Origin: an uncultured Pseudomonadota bacterium
GTDB lineage: Bacteria; Pseudomonadota; Gammaproteobacteria; Ga0077536
Assembly: GCA_903825645.1 (NCBI GenBank)
Contig: CAIKBL010000003.1
Span: forward strand, 1-46,893
DNA: 46,893 bases
Direction of reading: 5' to 3'
Within the stretch, counting starts at the first letter, position 1. Every line of letters begins with the position of its first letter. The notes below the pieces were generated by a model that saw only the letters and a program-made list of their open reading frames with translations, was not told where the DNA came from and did no database searches. Position numbers and translations under genes: made by a program. Below are positions 16,834 through 25,255 of this stretch, piece after piece.

Positions 16834-17883
16834 TCACGGCTTAAGGACTATTTTCACCGCACCGTCACGTCGCTCCGCCATCATGCCATAGGCGAGAGAC
16901 GCGTGGTCTAGTGGCATCGTGTGACTGAGTATAAGCGCCGGGTCGAGTCGCTGCTCGGCAATGAGCTGCATTACGCGGTATTGATACTTGCGTATCGGTG
17001 GCACGAGCCCCGGTCGGATAGTTATGTGGGCCAAGCTGAGCTCACCGATAGCACATTGTTCAGTCGGGTCGAGGTAACCGAGTAGCACAACCGATCCGTA
17101 GCGCCTGACCATCGCGCAGGTTTTCTGAATCGTCCCTGGTTTGCCGACACAGTCCGCCGCAACGTCTACGCCACGACCGGCCGTGTGCGAACGAACTGCA
17201 TCCAGCGGATCCTCTTCGTCAAAATTAACTGTGATGGCGCCACAGCTCGCGGCTCGGGCGAGCCGCTCCGGATGGTGATCTATTGCCAGTACCTTGAGCG
17301 CTCCGCGCAGCTTCGCGCACATGATCGCAGCGAGTCCGGTCGGCCCGCAGCCGACGACCGCCACGATCTCCCGTCCCGTCAGAAACTCCATGCCGGCGAA
17401 GACGCCTGTAAGCAGGTCGGGTAACACCGTAGCCTGCTCATCTGACACTCGCTCGTCGAGCACGAGTAACGTACGCTCGGCGTCAGGCACCCTCACGTAC
17501 TCCGCCTGGCCACCGCCCAAATGCCCCCAAGCCCTACTTAGACCAAAACCGCGGAGATTCTCGCAGGCCGTCACGAAATCGTTCTCGCAAAAAAAACAGA
17601 TGCCGCAATGAATTGAAAAGGGTGAAACAACGCGCTGCCCCTTTCGTAGCTGCCTGATGCCCCGTCCGACTTCCTCGATGACACCGACGAATTCGTGTCC
17701 GAGCGGGTCCCCAGGTTGAATCGGAATCATGGCGTTCATCGTGCCCCAATAAAGGCGAACGTCAGTCCCACATATCGATGCGGCAGTCACGCGAACGATG
17801 ACATCGTGGTCGTCAAGTATGACCGGATCGGGAACACGTTCAATCCGAATTTCCCCTACTCCTCCGTAAATCACGGCGCGCAT
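16834..17883 (-). CDS. zinc-dependent alcohol dehydrogenase (MDR family)
   Basis: A 349-aa NAD(P)-dependent medium-chain dehydrogenase. Catalytic zinc ligands are Cys38 (SICGTD) and His63-Glu64 (GHE). The structural zinc site is Cys93, 96, 99 and 107 (CGICFFCENDFVTAC). The cofactor loop VVGCGPTGLAA starts near residue 177, followed by VLAIDHHPERL, whose Asp favours NAD. It resembles threonine/sorbitol dehydrogenase-like members that oxidise secondary alcohols. The start at 17883 is supported by GGGAG 7 bases upstream. It lies 250 bp downstream of the divergent 5' end of the SnoaL-like gene on the same strand and is not tightly coupled to it. The substrate is unknown. Confidence 0.93.
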   Translation of the reverse strand: MRAVIYGGVGEIRIERVPDPVILDDHDVIVRVTAASICGTDVRLYWGTMNAMIPIQPGDPLGHEFVGVIEEVGRGIRQLRKGQRVVSPFSIHCGICFFCENDFVTACENLRGFGLSRAWGHLGGGQAEYVRVPDAERTLLVLDERVSDEQATVLPDLLTGVFAGMEFLTGREIVAVVGCGPTGLAAIMCAKLRGALKVLAIDHHPERLARAASCGAITVNFDEEDPLDAVRSHTAGRGVDVAADCVGKPGTIQKTCAMVRRYGSVVLLGYLDPTEQCAIGELSLAHITIRPGLVPPIRKYQYRVMQLIAEQRLDPALILSHTMPLDHASLAYGMMAERRDGAVKIVLKP

Positions 17884-18643
17884 CGTATGTCTCCCAGCGT
17901 TTCCGTTCGCAGAGTGCAAACTCTGCCATGGCGGCTTTTATTTTGACTCGTGTCGTAGAGAATTTACAACGCACTCTGCCCAGCTGCGCCTATTATTAAT
18001 CGTCGTGGCGCGCGTGGTCAGCGTAATCGTGCTTGCCACCAGACACCATGCCTCCTTTCTCCCTTTGACCTCAACACTAACCACCCTCCCGACTGGACAG
18101 CCCTCGGCGGTCACCCAGCCGACCGTCGCTCTTGTCCCCCTTTGAATTTCCGGCACGTAAATATTGCCGCGAAATAGAATCACATAGTCAAACAGTAAGC
18201 ACCTGCGTAATTCATGCAATGGGCGATCCCCAAATCCGCCAGGGCGTCGAACAGCGCATCATGCAGCTGCATCGGCACGCAATTACCATAACCGTCGAAC
18301 GCATCATCGGTGCTGGCCATCCGCGTCGAAATCCGCCCAGTCGATCATGACAACGACTTGGCTTCTGACGCCTAATAGGCGATGAAATCGCGACCCGACT
18401 CTACTTTAAAATGAGGGGAGCCCCACGCTCCGGATGTTGAATGTCGGCGGTCTACAGCCGTTCTTTTTGGCATCCCTGCTTGATACGCTGCTAAAGCGGT
18501 CGGGTGGCAGGCTTTCGCAATCGAGTAAGTGCGGCACGTTCTGACCAACCCTACGACACCTTCTCGGAATCCTGCCAGCGACACAGCGACACGTTGGCGC
18601 TTCGCATTTGACCGCGTCTAGTTCATCACGAGTCCGCACGCCA
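17884..18643. other. long intergenic region, possibly decayed coding sequence
   Basis: A 760-bp gap between minus-strand genes. A minus-strand stretch near 18190-18300 reads ALFDALADLGIAHCMNYAG without stops for about 45 codons and has protein-like composition, but I cannot place it in a family. No other feature is recognised. Confidence 0.4.
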
Positions 18644-19432
18644 CTACCCAGGGCTCATTTCTTCCAAAGCGGCAAGTGACTCCGGAAGGGTTTGCCCCCC
18701 ATCGATCACCATACCCTGACCTGTGATATAAGCTGCCTCGTCAGAGGCGAAAAACAGCGCGGCATTCGCGACGTCGTCTACCGTACCTAGACGCCGCATC
18801 GGCACTGATGCTTCCATTTTTCCAATGTATTCGGGTCCCATGTCACGCAGGCCCTCTGTAAAGACATTGCCCGGCATCACGGCATTGACGGTGATGTTAA
18901 AAGGAGCAAGTTCAATCGCCGCAGTGCGCATAAATCCCAGTTGCCCCGCCTTACTTGCGCCATAATGAGACCAGCCGGGATAACCTGTGATCGGGCCGGT
19001 GATGGACGAAGTCAGGATGATGCGGCCTTTGCCAGCTGCTTTCATGGCAGGGAGACAGGCCGACACCGACAAGAAGCTCCCCTTCAGATTAGTCCCGATG
19101 ACGAGATCAAAATCCGTTTCGGTCATCACGCCGAGTCTAGCGGACGGGTAGATACCCGCATTTGAGCAGAGGATGTCGATGCCACCAAAGACTTCGACTG
19201 CCGCTACTGCCATGGCTTCTGCCTCTAATTTTTTAGAGATATCCGCAGCGTAGGCCCTGGCGATGCCTCCGCTTGTGACAATTTCCGCGGCGATTTTTTC
19301 AGCCTCATAGAGATTTCGTGAGATCACGAATACTTTGCAGCCAGCCCGCGCAAATCGCAGGGCGATGCCGCGTCCTATGCCTTTGCTCGCCCCCGTAACG
19401 ACCACGCTGCGCCCTGCAATTGATGTAAACAT
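18644..19432 (-). CDS. short-chain dehydrogenase/reductase (SDR)
   Basis: A 262-aa classical SDR. The cofactor motif TGASKGIG is at residues 13-20, NAG at 91-93, the catalytic Ser at 142/143, and Tyr157-x3-Lys161 (YGASK). The C-terminal YITGQGMVIDGGQT is the usual end of the family. No acidic residue is obvious at the end of the second strand (VISRN, with Arg), which favours NADP. A ribosome site GGAGAG lies 5 bases before the ATG. It is the last gene of a set with the kinase (31-bp gap) and the class III PLP enzyme upstream, so it probably reduces or oxidises a carbonyl produced by those two (inference). Confidence 0.93.
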   Translation of the reverse strand: MFTSIAGRSVVVTGASKGIGRGIALRFARAGCKVFVISRNLYEAEKIAAEIVTSGGIARAYAADISKKLEAEAMAVAAVEVFGGIDILCSNAGIYPSARLGVMTETDFDLVIGTNLKGSFLSVSACLPAMKAAGKGRIILTSSITGPITGYPGWSHYGASKAGQLGFMRTAAIELAPFNITVNAVMPGNVFTEGLRDMGPEYIGKMEASVPMRRLGTVDDVANAALFFASDEAAYITGQGMVIDGGQTLPESLAALEEMSPG

Positions 19433-19463
19433 AAGACTCTCCGATGGGGAAAACAGATTAAAT

Positions 19464-20465
19464 TCAGAGGCGCTTTGTTAGTAACTCTGCCGCTAAACGT
19501 AGCGTACCGGCGGTGTATTCGTTGCCAAGCTCACGCGCAAAGGGCACTTCGGCATGAGAGGCGACCCAAGCAGTCAGCAGGATCCGTCGTAGCATCACGA
19601 ATAGCGGGATCATCGCGACCTCTTCGTCATCTAGTGGCGCCACATTTCGGTACCCGTTGATCCACGCCGCCATCAACGTGGGCATAGTAGGCTCATGTTC
19701 GATAAAGCTGACCGCTGCTGCAAAGTCGTACATAAACCAGGAGAAGCCGCAGTCGTCGAAATCAATCACGCGAAGCGTATCACCGTCGACCAGCAGATTG
19801 GCCAATCGCAAATCGGCGTGGACAAGACCGAAGCGTTCAGGACTCATCCCGAAGGTGTGAAGTTTTTCCCCGATAAGAGCGAGCACCTGCTCGATCAAGG
19901 ATACCCCGGAGGACTCGAGTCCCAGACCGACTCGCCAAGATCCCCAATAGGCCTGTGGCCCTACCATAGCATCAAAATCCCACCGCTTACGCACAAAGCC
20001 GGTCGGTTTTTGCCAACCGCGCGCGTGCCCGTGCAGGCGCGCATTAATCTCGCCCAACTGCCAAAATCGATGAGCGAGATCGGTCGTTCGATCGGGCTCG
20101 TTGCCCGGTAGGAACTCGAAGGCAACCACCTCTCGACCAGGGTACCCACCCATGGACGGCAAAGTCTGAACAAGTCTGCCATTGATCCCCGCCACCGGCG
20201 CGGCGGTGGCGACAATGCACTCTTTTCTCAAAGCTCCGATCCAAGCCAATTCGGAATAAATTTCCGGGACAGAGGAGTAGTGGAGTCGATGCACACGCAG
20301 TACAAGCTGGTTTTCGGTCGCGGGATCTCTCGCCAGAAATGTGGCGTTCTCCGAAAGGTTTAAAAGTGTGACTTCGGTCTGGGCAGAAAATGCCCACCGG
20401 TGCAGACCCTGCCTGACCATCTGGTGTAGGTCTATGACGACTTCGGCGCGATATTCTGCTGACAT
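19464..20465 (-). CDS. APH-family small-molecule kinase (hydroxylysine/homoserine kinase-like)
   Basis: A 333-aa aminoglycoside-phosphotransferase-fold kinase. The catalytic loop HADLRLAN is at residues 216-223 (Asp218 catalytic, Asn223 metal) and the DFDD metal motif at 235-238. An N-terminal lobe with ENQLVLRVHR carries the ATP-site region, and VVAFEFLPGNEP is the hinge. The closest familiar relatives are SrkA/HYKK-type kinases that phosphorylate amino-alcohols or protein side chains, rather than antibiotic resistance enzymes. It sits between an AGXT2L-like phospho-lyase gene (70-bp gap) and an SDR gene (31-bp gap), all co-directional. The pairing of an APH kinase with this PLP family recurs in nature (human HYKK with AGXT2L2, and bacterial fusions). 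The substrate is inferred to be an amino-alcohol. Confidence 0.85.
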   Translation of the reverse strand: MSAEYRAEVVIDLHQMVRQGLHRWAFSAQTEVTLLNLSENATFLARDPATENQLVLRVHRLHYSSVPEIYSELAWIGALRKECIVATAAPVAGINGRLVQTLPSMGGYPGREVVAFEFLPGNEPDRTTDLAHRFWQLGEINARLHGHARGWQKPTGFVRKRWDFDAMVGPQAYWGSWRVGLGLESSGVSLIEQVLALIGEKLHTFGMSPERFGLVHADLRLANLLVDGDTLRVIDFDDCGFSWFMYDFAAAVSFIEHEPTMPTLMAAWINGYRNVAPLDDEEVAMIPLFVMLRRILLTAWVASHAEVPFARELGNEYTAGTLRLAAELLTKRL

Positions 20466-20534
20466 TATCGTAAATCTTTTGGTGCGTAGGCTAATGCATC
20501 TCTAGCACTTGATGGGGAATGGACGCTGATTTTT

Positions 20535-21866
20535 CTACGCGGCAAGTCCCTCGAGCGTATCTGTCACTGCCCGCAGGAGTACATCCACGTGCTCGCGAGT
20601 AAAGCAAAGCGGAGGCCGCAGCTTCAGCACGTTACCCTGTGGCCCTGCGGCTCCGATCAAGACACGCCGCTGGCGAAGATCATTGATAATCGCTTTGGCC
20701 AACTTCGGCGCCGGTACTTTGCTTATGGGGTCCGCGACCACCTCTACCGCGTTATAAAGACCGGCACCGCGCACATCGCCCAGCGCAGGGAATCGTGCCA
20801 TGAGCCCGCGAAGGCCGCTGCGCAGGTATTCACCCACTCCCGCGGCGTTGTCCATCAAGCCTTCTTGCTTCAGCACGTCCAGCACGGCCATACCGGCCGC
20901 AGCTGCCACCGGTGTGCCACCAAACGTGTTGAAGTAGCCTACGTTTTCGCAAAGTGAAGAGAGGATCTCCGGTCGGGTGACGACACCGCCCATGGGATAG
21001 CCATTACCCATCGGTTTGCCCATGGTGACGATATCGGGAACCACGCCATGACGCTGGAAGCCCCACAAGTGACTACCGGTACGTCCGAAACCGCACTGGA
21101 CTTCATCCGCAATGAAAAGTCCGCCGTGACGACGGGTCGCAGCCACAGCATCGATCAAAAAGCCTTCCGGATGAGCGTATACGCCGTCACTGGAGAAGAT
21201 CGAATCCACCAAAAACGCCGACACACCAAACCCGTGTCGTTTGAGGTCCCTCGCCGCAATTTCAACTTCCTCAGCTAAACGCGGGCCGAGCATTGCGGGC
21301 GGAATTCGATACGAATCCGGCGCTTGAACCACCCGCACCCAAGCAGCGCTCACGCCGGTTTTCGAGGACGCGGGTGAGACCTCAGTAACCGCCGCAGTAT
21401 TACCGTGATAAGCCGCCCCGCAGACGATAACGCCGGAGTTGCCCGTGAAGTGTTTGGCTAATCGAAGCGCGAAATCGTTACTTTCGCTTCCAGTGCAAGT
21501 CAATGTCAAATTAGACAGGCCATCTGGAAAAGTTTTTAACAGTCGCTCACCGTATTCGTGCATGCCCTGATGCAGATAGCGGGTGTGAATATTCAGCTGG
21601 CCCATTTGCCGCGCAATGGCCGCGGTGACGTACGGGTGACAGTGACCTACTGAGGGTACGTTGTTATAGCAATCGAGATATTCCCGGCCTTCAGCATCGT
21701 ACATCAATGCGCCGTGCGCGGCGGTTATCTCAAGCGGCGTGTCATAGAAGAGTACCGAAGAAGCACCCATTAACTGCTTGCGCTGCTCGACCAATGTCCG
21801 CAGTGTCCCCCGCAAATCTGAAGCGCCGTGAGGGTCGAAGGCATTTAGTGTCAATATCTGTTGCAT
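20535..21866 (-). CDS. class III PLP enzyme resembling AGXT2L ammonio-phospholyases
   Basis: A 443-aa fold-type I PLP enzyme. The Schiff-base Lys284 is in VTMGKPMGNGYPMG; the PLP-pyridine Asp254 is in ADEVQCGFGRTG. The phosphate-binding TGSESND is near residue 125. Segments YLDCYNNVPSVGHCHP, PDIVTMGKPMGNG and YFNTFGGTPVAAAAG follow the pattern of AGXT2L1/AGXT2L2 (ethanolamine-phosphate and phosphohydroxylysine phospho-lyases) better than ordinary aminotransferases. Such enzymes remove phosphate and ammonia from a phosphorylated amino-alcohol to give an aldehyde. The adjacent APH-type kinase would supply the phosphorylated substrate. Ordinary transamination cannot be excluded. The gene is probably first in a kinase-SDR operon, with an APC permease divergent upstream. 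Confidence 0.87.
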   Translation of the reverse strand: MQQILTLNAFDPHGASDLRGTLRTLVEQRKQLMGASSVLFYDTPLEITAAHGALMYDAEGREYLDCYNNVPSVGHCHPYVTAAIARQMGQLNIHTRYLHQGMHEYGERLLKTFPDGLSNLTLTCTGSESNDFALRLAKHFTGNSGVIVCGAAYHGNTAAVTEVSPASSKTGVSAAWVRVVQAPDSYRIPPAMLGPRLAEEVEIAARDLKRHGFGVSAFLVDSIFSSDGVYAHPEGFLIDAVAATRRHGGLFIADEVQCGFGRTGSHLWGFQRHGVVPDIVTMGKPMGNGYPMGGVVTRPEILSSLCENVGYFNTFGGTPVAAAAGMAVLDVLKQEGLMDNAAGVGEYLRSGLRGLMARFPALGDVRGAGLYNAVEVVADPISKVPAPKLAKAIINDLRQRRVLIGAAGPQGNVLKLRPPLCFTREHVDVLLRAVTDTLEGLAA

Positions 21867-22762
21867 GTGGATCTGCTTTACATCGAGACCTTGAAAGCTG
21901 GCCCCTGGATCGTAAGCTGAAAAAATTCACTAGCCATGCCCGAGACCATTTTCCGTCTGTAGTCAGCACCCTAGCATCAAGAGCCCTTCGGCAACACGGT
22001 CGATGGGCGTGTCTCCTAGTGTCGTTATAACAGAACGCGACGCGCTCTACGTGCCGTTCATTCAGATGTTGCCGATCCAAATCCAAGCAGTGGCATAAAT
22101 AAGATTTTCTTCTGAAGGATTCAACCTCTCCGAGGTTCACAAAGGCCATGAAGTTGTGTCACGCGGCTTTTCTACTCTCTGCATGACCCAGTTCGTATAT
22201 TGCCGCACATACGGCTGGGGGTTGTTCCCGACGGCCAGCAACAATCGGACTTGATTGACTCAGATCACCCAATTTTCGGTCTCAAGTTCCAGCGCTACGA
22301 GAGATCTTCAGAACCTCCGCTGGTACAGCCTTTCAGGCTTAGAACATCCAGACCACTGCCATTGGACCGCTAAGCGTCCCCCTGGCCCGCTGAATTCACG
22401 ACTCCCTCGAGGGTGTACGTTCACGCCGCACGTCGATAAGCGCAGCCCCCCGTCTGGTCAGCTGTCTTGCAGATTTCATTATTGATCGTTTGCGCCGAAG
22501 AACCGATCTTCCCCGTTAGCGACTCGAGCGTACAACATTGGAAATCATCGCGTCTATTCTATGTCCGCTGGTCTCACCGAACACGCCTGCACCTCCAACA
22601 ATGTCTGGGATTAAGTCCTCATGGTGGATTCATTCTCTCAAAGATAGGATCCTCCGCAAAACCTTTGAAGCCGCTGATCTTCAACATTATCGATAGCGGG
22701 ACTCGATCATATCCCGGCGTATCGTTATTGTAGCTGGCTAGGTCAAGCACGAAAGCATTTCT
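21867..22762. other. divergent promoter region
   Basis: An 896-bp gap between the minus-strand PLP enzyme and the plus-strand APC permease. AACCTC/GAGGTT (22123-22137) forms a small hairpin. Short open frames here lack ribosome sites and recognisable motifs. The length exceeds what two promoters need, so decayed sequence is possible. Confidence 0.4.
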
Positions 22763-24313
22763 ATGAAGGACAAAACAGGTGTCGAGCCACCCGCACCGAA
22801 GAATTTTGACTTACTAAAAGACAAAGAACCTGAACCACTCCGTCAAGAAGCAATCGGACTGATCGGTGTATTGCTTCTTACCGTGACGGGCGCAGCTCCG
22901 CTCACCGCCATGCTGGGTAACATCCCGTTTGCTGTCGGATTTGGTAACGGCGCGCATGTGCCCGCCACGTTTCTTGTAGCGACCGTAGTGCTGACGATTT
23001 TCTCAGTGGGATATGCCGCGATGGCCACCCAGATTTCTAGCGCGGGAGGTTTCTACACCTTTATCAGTCTTGGGCTCGGCCGCGAAGCTGGGATGTCGGC
23101 GGGCCTTGCTTCGCTCATCGCTTACAGCCTGTTCGAAGCCGCTTTATCTGGCATTTTTGCTTTTTTTGCCAACACTTTTGTATCTAACCATTTTGGCTTC
23201 AACATCCCCTGGTTATATCTCGCTCTTTTCTCCATTACGCTCTGCGGCGCGCTGAGTTATTTCGACATCTCGTTATCGGCAAAAGTGCTGGGCGTCGCGC
23301 TAATCCTGGAAGTTCTGGTGCTGTTGGTCTTTGATGCAGCCGTCGTGACTGGAGTACCCGGCACTCATTTTTCGCTTGAGTCAATGAATATTTTAAACGT
23401 AATGAGCGATGTCCCCTCGCAAAAAATCGGCAAAGTAACTATTCCCGCAGGCTCCGCGCCAGTAGGTATCTTCATGGCATTTTGGTCGTGGTGCGGTTTC
23501 GAAATGGCGCCCTCCTACGCTGAAGAATCGATCGATCCTAAACGTAATATCCCACGTTCTCTTTATTTTTCCGTCATCGCGTTAGGAATTTTCTTCACGC
23601 TCACGAGCTGGTGTGCAGTATCTGCTTTCGCAGATGATGACCGCATGTTGGTTATGGCAGTTTCAGATTCGGGTAATTTTTTTATCGAGCCAATGCGCCA
23701 CTTTGTGGGTTCAATGGGCGCTAGCACAATGTCTCTTCTGATTTTGAGCAGCACCTTTGCCTGCGGCATGGCTTTCCATAACACCGCCGCTCGCTATCTA
23801 TATTCGCTGGCGCGCGAAGGCGTTTTTCCGACAGCTCTCGGTCACACGCATCCTTACTACAAGAGTCCTCATGTTGCTTCTATTACGCAATCATTATTAG
23901 CATTTTTTTGGGTAATTCCCTTCGCTTATTTCAGCGGCACCGATGCCCCAAACGAACAAGCCTACTTGGGTGTCTATACCATGCTGGCCACGCTGGGAAC
24001 GATGTTGCTGCTAATTCTACAAGCCTTTGTTTCTCTTGCTATTTTAGTTTATTTCAAGACAAAAAATAAAGCTGGACGAATTGAATTTTCTACCTTTATT
24101 GCACCAGCGTTTTCTTTTTTTTCGCTAGCGGCTCTGGTGTATCTTCTCGTCGCAAAACTTGACACCTTCGGCGGCGTAGGAGCCTTTGGCAGCAAGATCC
24201 CGCATGTCGTCGTGGCCGTCATCATCGTCGGATTCGTATGGGGCGCGATACTCCGTATCACCACACCCGCCGTCTATGCCCGTATAGGACGGCTCCTCTA
24301 CACGAAGGACTGA
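22763..24313 (+). CDS. APC-superfamily amino acid/amine permease
   Basis: A 516-aa inner-membrane transporter with about 12 hydrophobic segments. TM1 carries the broken-helix signature GLIGVLLLTVTGAAPLTAMLGNIPFAVGFGNG. SSAGGFYTFISLGLGREAGMSAGL matches TM3 of amino acid/polyamine permeases, and SWCGFEMAPSYAEESIDPKRNIPRS matches TM6 and the following loop. The region is AT-richer than its flanks. The ribosome site is poor (no clear AGGAG before the ATG). Divergent from the phospho-lyase/kinase/SDR genes, it is a candidate importer of their amine substrate (inference); other members import amino acids or putrescine. Confidence 0.92.
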   Translation: MKDKTGVEPPAPKNFDLLKDKEPEPLRQEAIGLIGVLLLTVTGAAPLTAMLGNIPFAVGFGNGAHVPATFLVATVVLTIFSVGYAAMATQISSAGGFYTFISLGLGREAGMSAGLASLIAYSLFEAALSGIFAFFANTFVSNHFGFNIPWLYLALFSITLCGALSYFDISLSAKVLGVALILEVLVLLVFDAAVVTGVPGTHFSLESMNILNVMSDVPSQKIGKVTIPAGSAPVGIFMAFWSWCGFEMAPSYAEESIDPKRNIPRSLYFSVIALGIFFTLTSWCAVSAFADDDRMLVMAVSDSGNFFIEPMRHFVGSMGASTMSLLILSSTFACGMAFHNTAARYLYSLAREGVFPTALGHTHPYYKSPHVASITQSLLAFFWVIPFAYFSGTDAPNEQAYLGVYTMLATLGTMLLLILQAFVSLAILVYFKTKNKAGRIEFSTFIAPAFSFFSLAALVYLLVAKLDTFGGVGAFGSKIPHVVVAVIIVGFVWGAILRITTPAVYARIGRLLYTKD

Positions 24314-25073
24314 GGCCGCGGATCATTGGCGTTCGTGGGAAAGATTACAGACGGATCCGATGGAACGAATCGTCGAAGGCGAAGTAAATTTCACGCGCTC
24401 CCCTAGGTGATATTGACCCGCTTAACTACGCTGAGAGAGGTGTAATCTCATCGATTTCCAGAAAAAATCGAGGGGGAAAGAAGAGGATCTTCGCTACTGT
24501 GGAGGCCCCACGGGGAGACCGAAGTCAACGGAAAACCAGAAAGTTCGATTAACTGCATGTGTTTCACTTTGGCTTTGATGGAGCGAGGGCGGCTTCAGGC
24601 GACGGCTGGCGCAGTCTGCCGTCGTAGCGGCCGGTAGCCCTGAGCAGGACGCGCCACGCACGCCGGAGAAGGGCGGTCCAGAAACGCGCGTCACCAAGCT
24701 GAAATAGAGCGGTAGCGGGCTTCTTGTGCGCTAGGCGGCATTCGAATGCTCGTGCGGCGCCCAACTGGGTCACACCCCGCTCGGTCTTGGCGACGGCCCG
24801 ATGCCATGCAACGCGCAGCGTCTGGCCGCAGCCCGAGACACGCCAGGCGCTCATCTGGGGGAATGGGCGCCTGGGTATTACACACCCACCGAAAGTCCAC
24901 TGTCGTTAACCCCGGAATTCCCCTAACCGTTACGAGACTTAATGACTTCTGCGACCGCGTCACCGGGTCGGGTCAGATCGGTCTATTTCTACCGCCATCA
25001 ATTATTTTTTCAAAATCTTTATGCCGATTGGTCTAGAGTCGTCGTAACTACTACTGCCTAAGGGAGGTATGTA
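24314..25073. other. intergenic region with the kdp leader
   Basis: The right end (25000-25022) has a T-rich tract ATTATTTTTTCAAAATCTTT ahead of the kdp genes. This suits a KdpE-type site, which in known systems is T-rich, though the match is only compositional. A minus-strand open frame (24564-24854) reads protein-like, with WRVLLRATGRYDGRLRQPS, and may be the tail of a lost gene; I cannot name it. Confidence 0.4.
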
Positions 25074-25166
25074 ATGGATTTCTTCTACGCCATGGGTATC
25101 GTGCTGTTCTTCACCTTGACCGTCGGACTAGCCTTTGGCTGCGCCAAACTGGCAAGACCCAAATGA
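25074..25166 (+). CDS. small membrane protein upstream of kdpF
   Basis: A 30-codon open frame starting [13 protein letters not shown], with one predicted transmembrane helix and a basic C-terminus (CAKLARPK). It has a strong ribosome site (AAGGGAGG, about 7 bases upstream). Its stop overlaps the kdpF start in an ATGA, indicating translational coupling. Similar short single-helix open frames precede kdpF in other proteobacteria, to my recollection. A role in the Kdp complex or merely in coupling translation is open. Confidence 0.6.
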   Translation: MDFFYAMGIVLFFTLTVGLAFGCAKLARPK

Positions 25167-25255
25167 GTGGCTTTTATATTGTAACTGCGGTTGTTGCCGT
25201 CGGGCTTTTGATCTATCTCGTCGCCGCGCTGCTGAAGCCGGAGCGTTTTTTATGA
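25163..25255 (+). CDS. kdpF: KdpF, small subunit of the potassium-transporting ATPase
   Basis: A 30-aa single-helix protein with the familiar KdpF layout: [15 protein letters not shown], then [14 protein letters not shown]. The L-x-A-L-L-x-P-E-x-F ending is the family signature. It stabilises the KdpABC complex in the inner membrane. The start overlaps the preceding small open frame (ATGA), and its stop overlaps the kdpA start in a second ATGA, so these three genes are translationally coupled. Confidence 0.9.
   Translation: MSGFYIVTAVVAVGLLIYLVAALLKPERFL

Noticed and set aside
18190-18300. Possible C-terminal remnant of a molybdopterin dehydrogenase (ALFDALADLGIAH)
   Set aside because: A short resemblance only; the following residues do not fit the family.
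19464-20465. Aminoglycoside resistance gene
   Set aside because: The fold is shared, but the neighbours (phospho-lyase, SDR, permease) and SrkA/HYKK-like features point to metabolic kinase activity.
25135-25251. Longer start for kdpA
   Set aside because: This part covers kdpF in another frame; the ATGA overlap at 25252 and the family N-terminus favour the shorter protein.
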